Shown piece after piece: positions 52,743-63,080 of a DNA stretch of 64,000 nt. Positions within the stretch are counted from its first letter, which is position 1; each line of letters opens with the position of its first letter. Source of the stretch: Rhodobacter sp. (GTDB lineage Bacteria; Pseudomonadota; Alphaproteobacteria; Rhodobacterales; Rhodobacteraceae); assembly GCA_020637595.1 (NCBI GenBank), contig JACKKE010000005.1, forward strand, positions 1-64,000. The letters are read 5' to 3'. The notes below the pieces were generated by a model. That model saw only the letters and a list, made by a program, of their open reading frames with translations, had not been told where the DNA came from and did no database searches. A program made the position numbers and the translations under genes.

Positions 52743-53474
52743 TCAGTGCGCCGAGCCCCAGATCGGTCGCGCGGCATCTGCGATCGACTCCAGCAGGTTG
52801 TCGCGGATCAGTCCCAGATAGGCGTCGGGGAACAGCGACCGGTCGAGGTCACTCAACAGGGATTCCGTCAGTGCCGAGACCTTGCCCTGCGCCGATTGTG
52901 CGACATGGCGCAGGTCGCGGGGGGTCAGGCGTTCGCAGTGCGGGGCGCAGTCGGCGCCGGATCCCGGTGCGACGGCGGTCAGGGACAGCCGGTTGCCCCG
53001 CACCAGGGTCAGGTCGGCGACGCGCGGATCCTCGGGCTGCTGTGCCAGCAGCTGCCGCAGGTCCTTGATCGGCACATGATCGGCATACATCCGGTCGGCG
53101 GCGTCCCAGTCGGTGGCAAAGGTGTAATAGTTGTCGTCAAAGCACGAGGCCACGACCTCTTCATCGGCGCCGAACAGGGGTGTCCAGGGCGTGCCCTGCC
53201 GGGTCTTGCCGTTGAGCGCCGGTTGGAAATGAACCCGGCGGAGGGTGCGCGACAGGTTCGTTCCATCCAGATCGCCGATCCGCATGCGCACCGGCACCAG
53301 CGTTTCCTCGTCGAGGCCCAGCAACATCTGTCCGTCCTGCACCAGCCGGTTGAACAGGCGTTTCTTGACGCCGACGCCGATCATCGCGGCGATGATTTCC
53401 TCGCCGGCCTTGCGGTCGGACAGGCACACCTGCTTGAGGCTGTGGGCATGGACATAGACGCGGCGACTGGACAT
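52743..53474 (-). CDS. Uncharacterised cytosolic protein
   Basis: 243 residues from ATG at 53474 (an ATG at 53480 would add two residues). No signal peptide, no membrane span and no motif I can name. Visible features are a mixed alpha/beta N-terminal part (RRVYVHAHSLKQV), FDDNYYTFATDWDAADRMY in the middle and a helical C-terminus. Coding character looks genuine. It is preceded by about 185 bases shared with the divergent small secreted gene. Confidence 0.65.
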   Translation of the reverse strand: MSSRRVYVHAHSLKQVCLSDRKAGEEIIAAMIGVGVKKRLFNRLVQDGQMLLGLDEETLVPVRMRIGDLDGTNLSRTLRRVHFQPALNGKTRQGTPWTPLFGADEEVVASCFDDNYYTFATDWDAADRMYADHVPIKDLRQLLAQQPEDPRVADLTLVRGNRLSLTAVAPGSGADCAPHCERLTPRDLRHVAQSAQGKVSALTESLLSDLDRSLFPDAYLGLIRDNLLESIADAARPIWGSAH

Positions 53475-53660
53475 GGGCATTCCGGGCAACTGGCGTAAAG
53501 GGGGCGATGCGCGCAGGGTGGCAGGGCAAACGGGCGGAAATGGGGCGGGATTGCGGACGGATCGGTTCGGCATAAATGTCAGATGATTGGCCGGAAACGG
53601 TTGCCTCAGGGGGCGTTGGCTGGCAGTCTGACCGCCCTTGCGAAGAACAGGAGACACGCG

Positions 53661-54185
53661 ATGAAGAAAGCCCTTACCCTGTTGACCGTTTCGATGGTTC
53701 TTGCAGCCAGTGCGACCCATGCCGCCACCGATTGCCGGACATCGAAAATGCAGGGTAACTGGACCGCGATCGTTCTGGGCAACTTTCCAGACGACACGAG
53801 CGGCGCCATGCCCCCCGAAGGGTCGACCACCGTCTGCAATCTGAGCATCAACCGCCGCGGCAACGTCTCGGGCACCTGCCTGAGTTCCTCGACACAGGAT
53901 TTGCTGAGCCGTCACAGTCCGCAAACGATGGTCGGAACGGTATCGCTGGGGCGTCAGAGCTGCCAGGCCACGATGAACCTGACCATTGACGGCGAGGTCT
54001 CGCTAACGGTCGAAGGCCGCGCGAACAGCGCCATCGACGCGGCGCCGGATTCGGTGATCGGGCTGTTGCTGATCGATATGACGGGAACGCCACTGGGCGT
54101 GCAATGGCCGATGTCGTTCCAGATGACCCGCCAGCCGGGATCGGGCACCGGGTTCGACCCGAACGCCGTCGCCGGGGGCGAATGA
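53661..54185 (+). CDS. Secreted protein of unknown function
   Basis: 174 residues starting MKKALTLLTVSMVLAASATH, a Sec signal peptide cleaved near HAAT (21). ATG at 53661 is chosen over upstream ones for that and the AGGAGA site. The mature part has four Cys, likely two disulfides, in DCRTS, TVCNLS, GTCLSS and SCQATM, and beta-strand-rich sequence resembling small beta-barrel domains. No family recognised. Ends in a terminator shared with ettA. Confidence 0.7.
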   Translation: MKKALTLLTVSMVLAASATHAATDCRTSKMQGNWTAIVLGNFPDDTSGAMPPEGSTTVCNLSINRRGNVSGTCLSSSTQDLLSRHSPQTMVGTVSLGRQSCQATMNLTIDGEVSLTVEGRANSAIDAAPDSVIGLLLIDMTGTPLGVQWPMSFQMTRQPGSGTGFDPNAVAGGE

Positions 54186-54202
54186 CCGCCGGCTGAAAGG
54201 CG

Positions 54203-54228
54203 AACGGCCCCCGGATGGGGGCCGTTTT
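54203..54228. terminator. Intrinsic terminator between secreted protein and ettA
   Basis: Stem AACGGCCCCC (54203-54212) pairs with GGGGGCCGTT (54217-54226) over loop GGAT, with TTTT on the plus strand. Only five bases separate it from the ettA end, and it can act in both directions. Confidence 0.85.
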
Positions 54229-54232
54229 GGGT

Positions 54233-55888
<1,656 letters not shown>

Positions 55889-56072
55889 GTCGATGCTCCA
55901 AGGGTAACGGGGATTTGCCCGCTTCCCTACAGGCGGGCGGGCAAAGCTGCAAGGCTCGGCTCTTTTCCTTTGGGCAAAGCCCGCGCATACTGGCGCCGTT
56001 TTAAGTTGTTCCGGCCGTGACGTGAAACCTGACGAGCTTCCGACCCCACTGCCCCAGACCACGGAGCCATTC

Positions 56073-56954
56073 ATGCCCTTCGATTTCATCGGCGGCGGCA
56101 GCATCGTGTTGTTGCTGCTTGCCCTCTTCATCATCATTTCGGTCTTTCTCGGCGTCCGCATCGTGCCGCAGTCGCAGAAATATGTGGTCGAACGCTTTGG
56201 CCGGCTGCGCGCGGTTCTGGGGCCGGGGATCAACCTGATCGTGCCCTTTGTCGATACGGTGGCGCACAAGGTGTCGATCCTGGAGCGCCAGCTGCCCAAC
56301 CAGCGGCAGGACGCGATCACCACCGACAACGTGCTGGTGCAGGTTGAGACCTCGGTCTTCTACCGCATCATGGAGCCGGAAAAGACCGTCTACCGGATCC
56401 GCGACGTGGATGCGGCGATCCTGACCACCGTGGCCGGTATCGTGCGCTCGGAAATCGGCACGATGGAACTGGACGAGGTGCAGTCGAACCGCGCCCGTCT
56501 GACGCAGAAGATCGGCGCGGCGATTGCCGATGTGGTCGATGACTGGGGCATCGTGGTGACGCGGGCGGAACTGCTGGACGTGTATCTGGACGAGGCCACC
56601 CGCGCGGCGATGCTGCAGCAGCTCAATGCCGAGCGCGCCCGCCGTGCTGCCGTGACCGAGGCCGAGGGCCGCCGCCGCGCGGTGGAACTGGCCGCCGACG
56701 GTCAGCTTTACGCCGCCGAGCAGGAGGCCAAGGCCAAGCGCGTGACCGCCGACGCCGAAGCCTATGCAACCGGCGTGATCGCCGAGGCCATCGCCAAGAA
56801 CGGGCTTGAGGCCGCGCAATACCAGATCGCGCTGGCCCAGGTCGAGGCGATGAAGAAGGTCGCCGAGGGGCAGGGCAAGCAGACCATCGTGCTGCCGGCG
56901 CAGCTGATGGATGCCTTCGGCGACGCCTTCAAGATGCTGAAAGGGAAGCTCTGA
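56073..56954 (+). CDS. qmcA: SPFH/band 7 membrane protein (QmcA-like)
   Basis: 293 residues. One N-terminal span (about 9-28), then the SPFH domain (VRIVPQSQKYVVERFGRLR, GPGINLIVPFVDTV) and an Ala/Glu-rich coiled coil with EQEAKAKRVTADAEAYA. Such proteins form membrane microdomain rings and modulate FtsH-type proteases. ATG at 56073 is used. Overlaps the NfeD gene by one base (TGATG), the same pairing as E. coli qmcA-ybbJ. Confidence 0.9.
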   Translation: MPFDFIGGGSIVLLLLALFIIISVFLGVRIVPQSQKYVVERFGRLRAVLGPGINLIVPFVDTVAHKVSILERQLPNQRQDAITTDNVLVQVETSVFYRIMEPEKTVYRIRDVDAAILTTVAGIVRSEIGTMELDEVQSNRARLTQKIGAAIADVVDDWGIVVTRAELLDVYLDEATRAAMLQQLNAERARRAAVTEAEGRRRAVELAADGQLYAAEQEAKAKRVTADAEAYATGVIAEAIAKNGLEAAQYQIALAQVEAMKKVAEGQGKQTIVLPAQLMDAFGDAFKMLKGKL

Positions 56955-57238
56955 TGCAATCGCTCTGGTGGGTCTGGATCGCCGCGGGTCTGGGGCTGGG
57001 GATCCTTGAAGTCATCGTGCCGGGCTTCCTGTTTGCAGGCTTTGCCGTGGGCGCGGTGATCACCGGTGGGGTGATCGGGCTGGGCATTCCCGGCACGGGG
57101 TGGATGTCCGAGTCGCTGATCAATGCCCTGGTGGTCTTTGCCGTGCTGTCGGTGGTTGCCTGGCTGGCGATGCGCTCGTTGCTGGGGGTGCGCCAGGGGC
57201 AGGTCAAGAAGATCGACCGCGACATCAACGAGAACTGA
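56954..57238 (+). CDS. NfeD-family short membrane protein (YbbJ-like)
   Basis: 94 residues: two to three membrane spans (WWVWIAAGLGLGILEVIVPG at the start, then FAVGAVITGGVIGLG and VVFAVLSVVAWLAM) and a short basic tail; the C-terminal OB domain of longer NfeDs is absent. NfeD proteins partner SPFH proteins, here QmcA immediately upstream. Confidence 0.85.
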   Translation: MQSLWWVWIAAGLGLGILEVIVPGFLFAGFAVGAVITGGVIGLGIPGTGWMSESLINALVVFAVLSVVAWLAMRSLLGVRQGQVKKIDRDINEN

Positions 57239-57253
57239 GCGACGCCAGCGGCA

Positions 57254-57275
57254 CGCGCCCCGGCAGCGGGGCGCG
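57254..57275. terminator. GC hairpin between convergent nfeD and pyrF
   Basis: Stem CGCGCCCCG (57254-57262) pairs with CGGGGCGCG (57267-57275) over loop GCAG. No strong T tract, but its place between two converging genes supports termination. Confidence 0.65.
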
Positions 57276-57289
57276 CACCCTCTTGGCGA

Positions 57290-57994
57290 TCAGACCCCGG
57301 CGAGTTCCGCCAGCACCGCCTGGGCGGCGGCGGCCGGGTCATTGGCCGCCCAGATCGGGCGGCCGATGACGATGTGGTCGGCGCCGTTGCGCACCGCATC
57401 GGCCGGCGTGGCGATGCGTTTCTGGTCATTGGCGGCGCTGCCCGCCGGGCGCACCCCGGGGGTGACGATCAGCCGTCCGGCGGCGTTGGGCAGGGCACGG
57501 ATCAGCGCCGCCTCATGCGGGCTGGCAATCACCCCGTCGGCGCCGGCGTCAAAGGCGCGGGTGGCGCGTTCGGCGACGATGTCCTCCATGTCGCCGGGCA
57601 CGATCAGCGAGGCGTCCAGATCGGCGCGGTCGAGCGCGGTCAGGATCGTAACCGCGAGGATCTTGAGCCCGCTGCCTGCTGCCCCCTGTTTCGCGGCGCG
57701 CACCACATGCGGGTCGCCGTGGACGGTCAGGAAGTCGAGGTCGAACCGGGCGATGCCGCGCACCGCGGCTTCGACGGTGGCGGGGATGTCAAAGAATTTC
57801 ATGTCGAGGAAGATGCGCTTGCCGAACTCGCCCTTGAGTTCGTTGGCCAGCGCCAGCCCGCCGCCGGTCAGCATGCCGAGGCCGATCTTGTAAAAGCTGA
57901 CGCTGTCACCCAATGCGCGGGCCAGCTCCAGCCCCTGCACCACGTTCGGCACGTCGAGGGCTACGATCAGGCGGTCGTCGGCAGGCAGGGTCAT
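57290..57994 (-). CDS. pyrF: Orotidine-5'-phosphate decarboxylase PyrF
   Basis: 234 residues. LIVALDVPN at strand 1, FLDMKFFDIPATV with the catalytic Lys-Asp network, LTVHGDP, and GVIASPHEA and VTPGVRP as phosphate-binding segments. Makes UMP from OMP in pyrimidine synthesis. ATG at 57994. Much longer frames continuing upstream on this strand are shadows of the hydrolase gene. Confidence 0.95.
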   Translation of the reverse strand: MTLPADDRLIVALDVPNVVQGLELARALGDSVSFYKIGLGMLTGGGLALANELKGEFGKRIFLDMKFFDIPATVEAAVRGIARFDLDFLTVHGDPHVVRAAKQGAAGSGLKILAVTILTALDRADLDASLIVPGDMEDIVAERATRAFDAGADGVIASPHEAALIRALPNAAGRLIVTPGVRPAGSAANDQKRIATPADAVRNGADHIVIGRPIWAANDPAAAAQAVLAELAGV

Positions 57995-58111
57995 GGCAGG
58001 ATCCTTTCGGCTGGGGGGGCTGACGCGCCGCATACGCCAGCCCGCGCGTCGGAGCAACCTTGCACAGGGAGGAAAGAGGGCGCAGTCTGGCGCGCGACCC
58101 CCGAGGATTCC

Positions 58112-59260
58112 ATGAACCGCATCGACGCCACCCGCCCCGATTCGCCCGCACTCGCGGGGCCGGGGGCCTATCCGGTCGGTGTTGCGGCGCAGGTGATCGA
58201 GGATCCGGCGCGCTTCGATCCCTATACCGGCATCACCGGCCCGCGCCTGCTGCCGGCCGAGGTCTGGTATCCGGCGAATGCGGCGACGGTCGCGGGCGTT
58301 GCCTATCACACCATCCTGCGCGACGGGCTGACACCGGTGACCCTGCATGGCCGCGCCTGCCGGGACGCGATGCCGGCCGCGGGTCGCTTTCCGCTGGTGG
58401 TGATCAGCCACGGCTATCCGGGCAACCGCTATCTGTTGGCGCATCTGGCCGAGGCGCTGGCTTCGCAGGGCTATGTCGTGGTGGCGGTGGATCACCCGCA
58501 GAGCACCTATGACGATCAGGGGTCGTTTGGCGCCACGCTCTATCACCGGCCGCTGGATCAGCGGCGTGTTCTGGCGGCGATGGTGGGCGACAGGCGTGTC
58601 TTGCCGGGATGCAGCGCGCTGATCGGCTTCTCGATGGGCGGATACGGCGCGCTGGTCACCGCCGGGGCCGGGATCGCGGCGGCCTTCGTCGGGCATGAGC
58701 TGGCGCCCCCGGGCGGTGCGCTGGCCGTGCATGCCGAGGGGCAGGCCACGGCGCCCGAGGGGCTGCGCGCGGTGATCGCCATCGGCCCCTGGGGCATGGG
58801 GCGCGGGTTGTGGACGGCGGCGACGCTGGCGGGGCTGAGCCTTCCGCTGCTGGTGATGGCCGGCAGCGTCGACGAGACCTCGGACTATGCCGGGATGCGC
58901 GCTATCGCCGAGGGGGCGGTGCAGGCGGACCGCTGGTTGCTGTCCGCGGTCAACGCCGGCCACAACGCCTTTGCCCCGATCCCGGCCCCGGCCGAGAGCC
59001 ACGCCTTCAGCGAGGCGCTGGGCTGGGCGCCGTTCAGCCATTACGCCGATCCGGTCTGGGACACGGTGCGGCTGAATGCGCTGGCGCAGCATTTCGCCAC
59101 GGCCTTCCTCGACCGGCATCTGAAGGGGGATGCCACGCGCGCGGCGCTGCTCGACCCTGCGACGGCGCTGGGTCCGGCGGGCGGGTTCACGCCCGAGACC
59201 GCCGTGGGGCTGCAGCTCGAGGCGTGGCGGGGCGGCGAGACGCCGCCGCCCGGTTCGTGA
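58112..59260 (+). CDS. Alpha/beta hydrolase of the dienelactone hydrolase/PAF-acetylhydrolase type
   Basis: 382 residues. VVISHGYPGNRY forms the oxyanion loop, GFSMGGYG the nucleophile elbow (Ser near residue 175), with an Asp in GSVDETSDY and a His in NAGHNAFAP. The long N-terminal strand-rich lead and the large lid region recall platelet-activating-factor acetylhydrolase-like predicted dienelactone hydrolases. No signal peptide. Its stop codon abuts the stop of the convergent RCC1 gene with no gap. Confidence 0.82.
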   Translation: MNRIDATRPDSPALAGPGAYPVGVAAQVIEDPARFDPYTGITGPRLLPAEVWYPANAATVAGVAYHTILRDGLTPVTLHGRACRDAMPAAGRFPLVVISHGYPGNRYLLAHLAEALASQGYVVVAVDHPQSTYDDQGSFGATLYHRPLDQRRVLAAMVGDRRVLPGCSALIGFSMGGYGALVTAGAGIAAAFVGHELAPPGGALAVHAEGQATAPEGLRAVIAIGPWGMGRGLWTAATLAGLSLPLLVMAGSVDETSDYAGMRAIAEGAVQADRWLLSAVNAGHNAFAPIPAPAESHAFSEALGWAPFSHYADPVWDTVRLNALAQHFATAFLDRHLKGDATRAALLDPATALGPAGGFTPETAVGLQLEAWRGGETPPPGS

Positions 59261-60712
59261 TCAGCGTTGCACCCGGTGGCGCACCGCTGCCGAGGTCGAT
59301 CCGGCATGTGTGGCAGAGCCCGGATACGCCGCGCGCAGCTCGTGCCGGCCGCGGGGCAGGGTGCTGGTGACCAGCCGGGCAAAGGCTGCGGCGCGCGGCC
59401 AGGCAAAGGCCCCGCCGACCACCGCGACCGGCAACAACCGGGGCGAGGTCGTCGTGCCGTCACCCGTCTGGCCCAGGGTGTTCGAGCCCCAGCAGGTCAG
59501 CGCGCCGTTCTCGCGCTGGGCGCAGCTGCTGTTGCTCTGGGCGGCGAGCGCCCAGTTGCGGACCCGGCCGGCAAATTGCACGCGGGTTGGCGACGTAGTG
59601 TTGACCTGCGTGCCATCCCCCACCTGCCCGGCGGCGTTGCGGCCCCAGCACCAGGCGCGCGCCCGCGTGTCGATGGCGCAGCTATGGTTGCCGCCCAGGG
59701 CAAAGGCCGTAACGGCGAGGCCCGGAACCGTCACCGGCGCGGATTGCGTGGTCGACGTGCCGTCGCCCAGCTGCCCATAGGCATTGCGGCCCCAGCACCG
59801 CAGCCGGGTGCTGCCGTCGCGGACCATGCAGGTGTGATAGGCGCCGGCGGCGAGTTGTGCGGTCCGGCGCCCGTTCACGACGGGGACCGGCAGCAGGCTG
59901 GCGGTGGTGGTGCCGTCACCGAGCTGGCCAAAGGTGTTGTCGCCCCAGCAGCGCACCCGGCCGTTGGTCAGCACAAAGCAGCTGTGGCGTTCGCCGGCGG
60001 CGACCTGGGCGACGCCACTGGCAAAGCCGGGCACCGCGGTGGGGCTGGTGCGCCTGTCGAGCGTGCCATCGCCCAGCTGGCCATAGATGTTGCTGCCCCA
60101 GCACCAGGCCCCGCCGGCGGCGTCGACGGCGCAGGTGTGATTGCCACCGGCAGCGACATGGCGCGTGCCGGCGCCGAAACCGGGCACCTGCACCGGCACG
60201 AACACCTGAGTGATGGTCCCCACCCCCAGTTGCCCGGAGGCGTTATATCCCCAGCACCAGAGCGCGCCGGATTCGGTCACCGCGCAGGTGTGCCGTCCGC
60301 CGGCGGCCAGCTGGACCACCGGATCGCCGCCCGGCAGGCCCTGGACCGTGACCGGCGCGGGGCGGTTGGTCAGCGTGCCGTCACCCAGCTGCCGGTCGCC
60401 GTTCCAGCCCCAGCACTGGACCTGCCCATCCACGGCGATGGCGCAGCCGTGTGACTCGCCGCCGACAACCCGCCCCTGATCGGGGCCGAGCGCGGCCAGG
60501 GCGACGGTGCCCAGGGGGGTGCCGTCGCTGGTAAAGGCGACATCGCCGGCGGGCGTGCCGTCGGTGGCCCAGACCGTGGCAAAGAGCGTGGCCTCCTGCC
60601 CGCGTTGCGAGGGCGAGGGGGTGACGGCAAGGCGGGTCTGGGTGGGGATCTGGGCCGCGGCGGGGGCGGCCGTCAGAAGGCAAACGAGGAATAGCCGAAA
60701 GGTCGGGAACAT
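59261..60712 (-). CDS. Secreted RCC1 beta-propeller protein inserted in an Ig-like domain
   Basis: 483 residues with a signal peptide (cleaved near AAAQ, 20-21). Seven RCC1 repeats (about 80-435), each with an H-x-C near the start and xCWG a dozen residues on, predict a seven-bladed propeller with a Cys pair per blade, plus Gly-rich GQLGDGT turns. The flanks make a whole when joined: residues 25-73 (RGQEATLFATVWATDGTPAG, then DGTPLGTVAL) and 444-483 (TSTLPRGRHELRAAYPGSAT) are the two halves of a bacterial Ig-like (Big_3-type) domain. So the propeller appears inserted within one Ig fold. Likely an exported binding protein; partner unknown. Confidence 0.85.
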   Translation of the reverse strand: MFPTFRLFLVCLLTAAPAAAQIPTQTRLAVTPSPSQRGQEATLFATVWATDGTPAGDVAFTSDGTPLGTVALAALGPDQGRVVGGESHGCAIAVDGQVQCWGWNGDRQLGDGTLTNRPAPVTVQGLPGGDPVVQLAAGGRHTCAVTESGALWCWGYNASGQLGVGTITQVFVPVQVPGFGAGTRHVAAGGNHTCAVDAAGGAWCWGSNIYGQLGDGTLDRRTSPTAVPGFASGVAQVAAGERHSCFVLTNGRVRCWGDNTFGQLGDGTTTASLLPVPVVNGRRTAQLAAGAYHTCMVRDGSTRLRCWGRNAYGQLGDGTSTTQSAPVTVPGLAVTAFALGGNHSCAIDTRARAWCWGRNAAGQVGDGTQVNTTSPTRVQFAGRVRNWALAAQSNSSCAQRENGALTCWGSNTLGQTGDGTTTSPRLLPVAVVGGAFAWPRAAAFARLVTSTLPRGRHELRAAYPGSATHAGSTSAAVRHRVQR

Positions 60713-60833
60713 GGGATGTTCCTCTCTGGAAATGGACAGACATGAAGATGACGTAACGGAAGGGTGAGCCGAATCACCCTTGGCTGTCAATTTTCATGGG
60801 GCGTCCGGGCCGGTCGCCATCCGCGGCACGGCG

Positions 60834-61289
60834 TCAGGCGATGGATTCCATCCGTTCCTTGGACAGCGCGCCGGGCACGATGGTCACCGGCACCGGCAGG
60901 CTGCCCGAGTTCCGCGACAGCTGGGTCACCAGCGGCCCCGGCCCGGTGCGGTCGAGGCCCGCGCCCAGCACCAGAATGCCGATTTCGGGGTCGTCCTGGA
61001 TCTGGCCGAGGATCTCGTCCACGGGCTGCCCCTCGCGGATCACCAGTTCGGGCTGGATGCCGTGCTTGTCGCGCATCCATTTGGCGAAGACCTCGAAATG
61101 GGCCTCGATCCGCTCGCGCGCTTCCTCGCGCATCAGGTCGGCGACACCGACCCAGTGCTGGAATTCCTCGGGCGGGATCACCGACAGGATCTGCACTCCA
61201 CCGCCGGTGTGTGCGGCCCTCAGCGCCGCAAAGCGGATCGCGTTCAGGCATTCGCGGCTGTCGTCCAGCACGACGAGAAACTTGCGCAT
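60834..61289 (-). CDS. Universal stress protein (UspA family)
   Basis: 151 residues. VVLDDSRECLNAIRFAALRA at the N-terminus, then ILVLGAGLDRTGPGPLVTQL with the G-x2-G-x9-G(S/T)-like ATP loop in altered form, and VPVTIVPG at the end. One UspA domain of usual size. It stands between the RCC1 gene and the potassium-channel gene on the same strand. Confidence 0.88.
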   Translation of the reverse strand: MRKFLVVLDDSRECLNAIRFAALRAAHTGGGVQILSVIPPEEFQHWVGVADLMREEARERIEAHFEVFAKWMRDKHGIQPELVIREGQPVDEILGQIQDDPEIGILVLGAGLDRTGPGPLVTQLSRNSGSLPVPVTIVPGALSKERMESIA

Positions 61290-61354
61290 GGTCTACCTCT
61301 GTTCGGCGCGCCATCATGGCCCAAGCCCGGGGGGCTGTCCAGCGCGCAGCGCCC

Positions 61355-62137
61355 CTATTCGGAATAGCCCGGGGTCGGGATCTTGAGAACCTCGCCGCAG
61401 TGCTTGCAGTGCACGGCGTCGGGGTCGTGGCGGTTCAAACCGCAGGTTTTACAGGTGTATTTCACCTTGCTGGGCTGGAACATCGCCCGGACGAGCTGCA
61501 CGAACAGCGCCACGCCCACCACCATCACCACGACCGAGAACAGTTTGCCTCCGGTCGAATGCAGGGTGATGTCGCCAAAGCCCGTGGTGGTCAGCGTCGC
61601 CACGGTGAAATAGAGCGCGTCCACATAGGCCTCGACCCCGGTGTGGGTGTCGAAGAACAGCGCGAAGGCCAGCGAGGTCGCAACGAACAGGAACACGAAC
61701 AGGTTGACCGCGGCGAGGACTTTTTCCTCATGCGCGCGGAAGAAGTCGCTGTCGCGCCTGAGGTCGTGCATCAGCCGATAGGAATGCAGCAGCCTGAGCC
61801 CGCGCAGGATCCGCAGGAAGGCCACGTTGTCGGTGATCAGGGGCGCAACCAGCAACGACACCAGAACGAGCAGGTCGGCCAGCGTCTCGATCCGGCGCAG
61901 CAGCTTCAGGCGGTCTGGCGCGATCCACAGCCGGGCGGCGAAATCGAGCAGGATCAGAATGCCCAGCACCAGGTTGACGATGTGCAGCGCCAGGGTCTGA
62001 GGCAGGGCGGCGGCGGCGACAAAATAGAGGATGCTGCCGATGTCGAAGGCGATCAGCGCGTATCGGAACCGTTTGGCCCGCTTGCTCCGGCCGTCATAGA
62101 GCAGCCGGACCTCGCGCTGCAGGGAGGATTCGCTCAC
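61355..62137 (-). CDS. Potassium channel-like protein with C-terminal zinc ribbon
   Basis: 260 residues starting GTG at 62137, which overlaps the aminotransferase stop by 4 bases (GTGA). Six-span voltage-gated-channel plan: S4-like RILRGLRLLHSYRLM (109-123, Arg-rich), pore helix and filter TTTGFGD (183-189) in place of TVGYGD, and a following S6. After the membrane part, Cys229/232 and Cys244/247 make a short zinc ribbon (CKTCG, CKHCG). Ribbon-ended channels of this type are seldom described; zinc or redox gating is speculation. Confidence 0.82.
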   Translation of the reverse strand: MSESSLQREVRLLYDGRSKRAKRFRYALIAFDIGSILYFVAAAALPQTLALHIVNLVLGILILLDFAARLWIAPDRLKLLRRIETLADLLVLVSLLVAPLITDNVAFLRILRGLRLLHSYRLMHDLRRDSDFFRAHEEKVLAAVNLFVFLFVATSLAFALFFDTHTGVEAYVDALYFTVATLTTTGFGDITLHSTGGKLFSVVVMVVGVALFVQLVRAMFQPSKVKYTCKTCGLNRHDPDAVHCKHCGEVLKIPTPGYSE

Positions 62138-62991
62138 CGCGTGCTGGCCGCCCAGTCCCAGTAGAGGTCGCGGGCCTGCGTCGTCACCGGGCCGACGGCA
62201 TAGGTCACATCGTCGAAGGCGGTGACGGGCGTGACCTTGGTCAGGTTGCCGGACAGGAACACCTCGTCCGCGCCGCGGAAATCGTCGAGCGTCAGCACCG
62301 CCTCGTGCACGGTATAGCCGGCGGCGCGCAGGTTGACGATGTGGCGGGCGCGGGTGATGCCCGACAGGAAGGTGCCGTTGGCGATCGGGGTGAAGACGAC
62401 GCCATCCTTGACCATGAACACGTTGGCGGTGGCGCTTTCGGCGACATTGCCCTGGCTGTCGCAGACCAGCGCGTTGCCAAAGCCCTTGGCATTGGCCTCG
62501 GCCAGCATGCGGGCGTTGTTGGGGTAGAGGCAGCCGGCCTTGGCGTTGGTCACCGCGCAATCCAGCGTCGGGCGGCGGAAGCGGGTGGTGGTCAGGGTGG
62601 TGGTGGCGTCCGCCGGCGGCATCGGGATTTCCTCGAGGCACATCGCAAAGCCGGTCGGGTTCGGGCTGGGGACGATGCCCAGCGCGCCGCCGTCGATGCC
62701 CCAATACATCGGCCGGATATAGACCGAGTCGTTGAAGGCGCGCACGCCCTCCATCACCAGGGCGGTCATTTCCTCGACGGTCTTGGTCGGTGTCAGCATC
62801 AGCGCGCGAGCCGAGGCGTTGACCCGGGCGAGGTGTTTGTCAAGGTCGGGCGCGAGCCCGTTGTGCCAGCGCGCCCCGTCGAACACCGTGGTGCCCAGCC
62901 AGGCGCCGTGGTCGGCGGCCCGGATCACCGGGACATCGCCCTCGTGCCATTCCCCGTTGAACCAGGTGCGAACGCGCGAACCGACTGCCAT
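62134..62991 (-). CDS. ilvE: Branched-chain amino acid aminotransferase (class IV)
   Basis: 285 residues. Fold-type IV marks: FDGARWHNGLAPDLDKHL, pyridoxal-phosphate Lys151 in TNAKAGCLYP, and GNTFLSG-like NGTFLSGITR for the cofactor phosphate. Substrate-contact loops fit branched-chain aminotransferases, though a D-amino acid transaminase cannot be excluded. Its stop overlaps the channel-gene start. Catalyses the last step of Ile, Leu and Val synthesis with glutamate. Confidence 0.85.
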   Translation of the reverse strand: MAVGSRVRTWFNGEWHEGDVPVIRAADHGAWLGTTVFDGARWHNGLAPDLDKHLARVNASARALMLTPTKTVEEMTALVMEGVRAFNDSVYIRPMYWGIDGGALGIVPSPNPTGFAMCLEEIPMPPADATTTLTTTRFRRPTLDCAVTNAKAGCLYPNNARMLAEANAKGFGNALVCDSQGNVAESATANVFMVKDGVVFTPIANGTFLSGITRARHIVNLRAAGYTVHEAVLTLDDFRGADEVFLSGNLTKVTPVTAFDDVTYAVGPVTTQARDLYWDWAASTR

Positions 62992-63080
62992 GACTGACCC
63001 CTCCGTAGATTTTGCGCGAGTTAAGCACTCTGCGCCCGGGGCGTCCAGAGGGGCAGCCGCCCGGACAACGCGGCGTCAGG

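Noticed and set aside
57290..59119. A 609-residue version of pyrF
   Set aside because: PyrF is about 230 residues; the extra part is antisense to the hydrolase gene. Start at 57994 is used.
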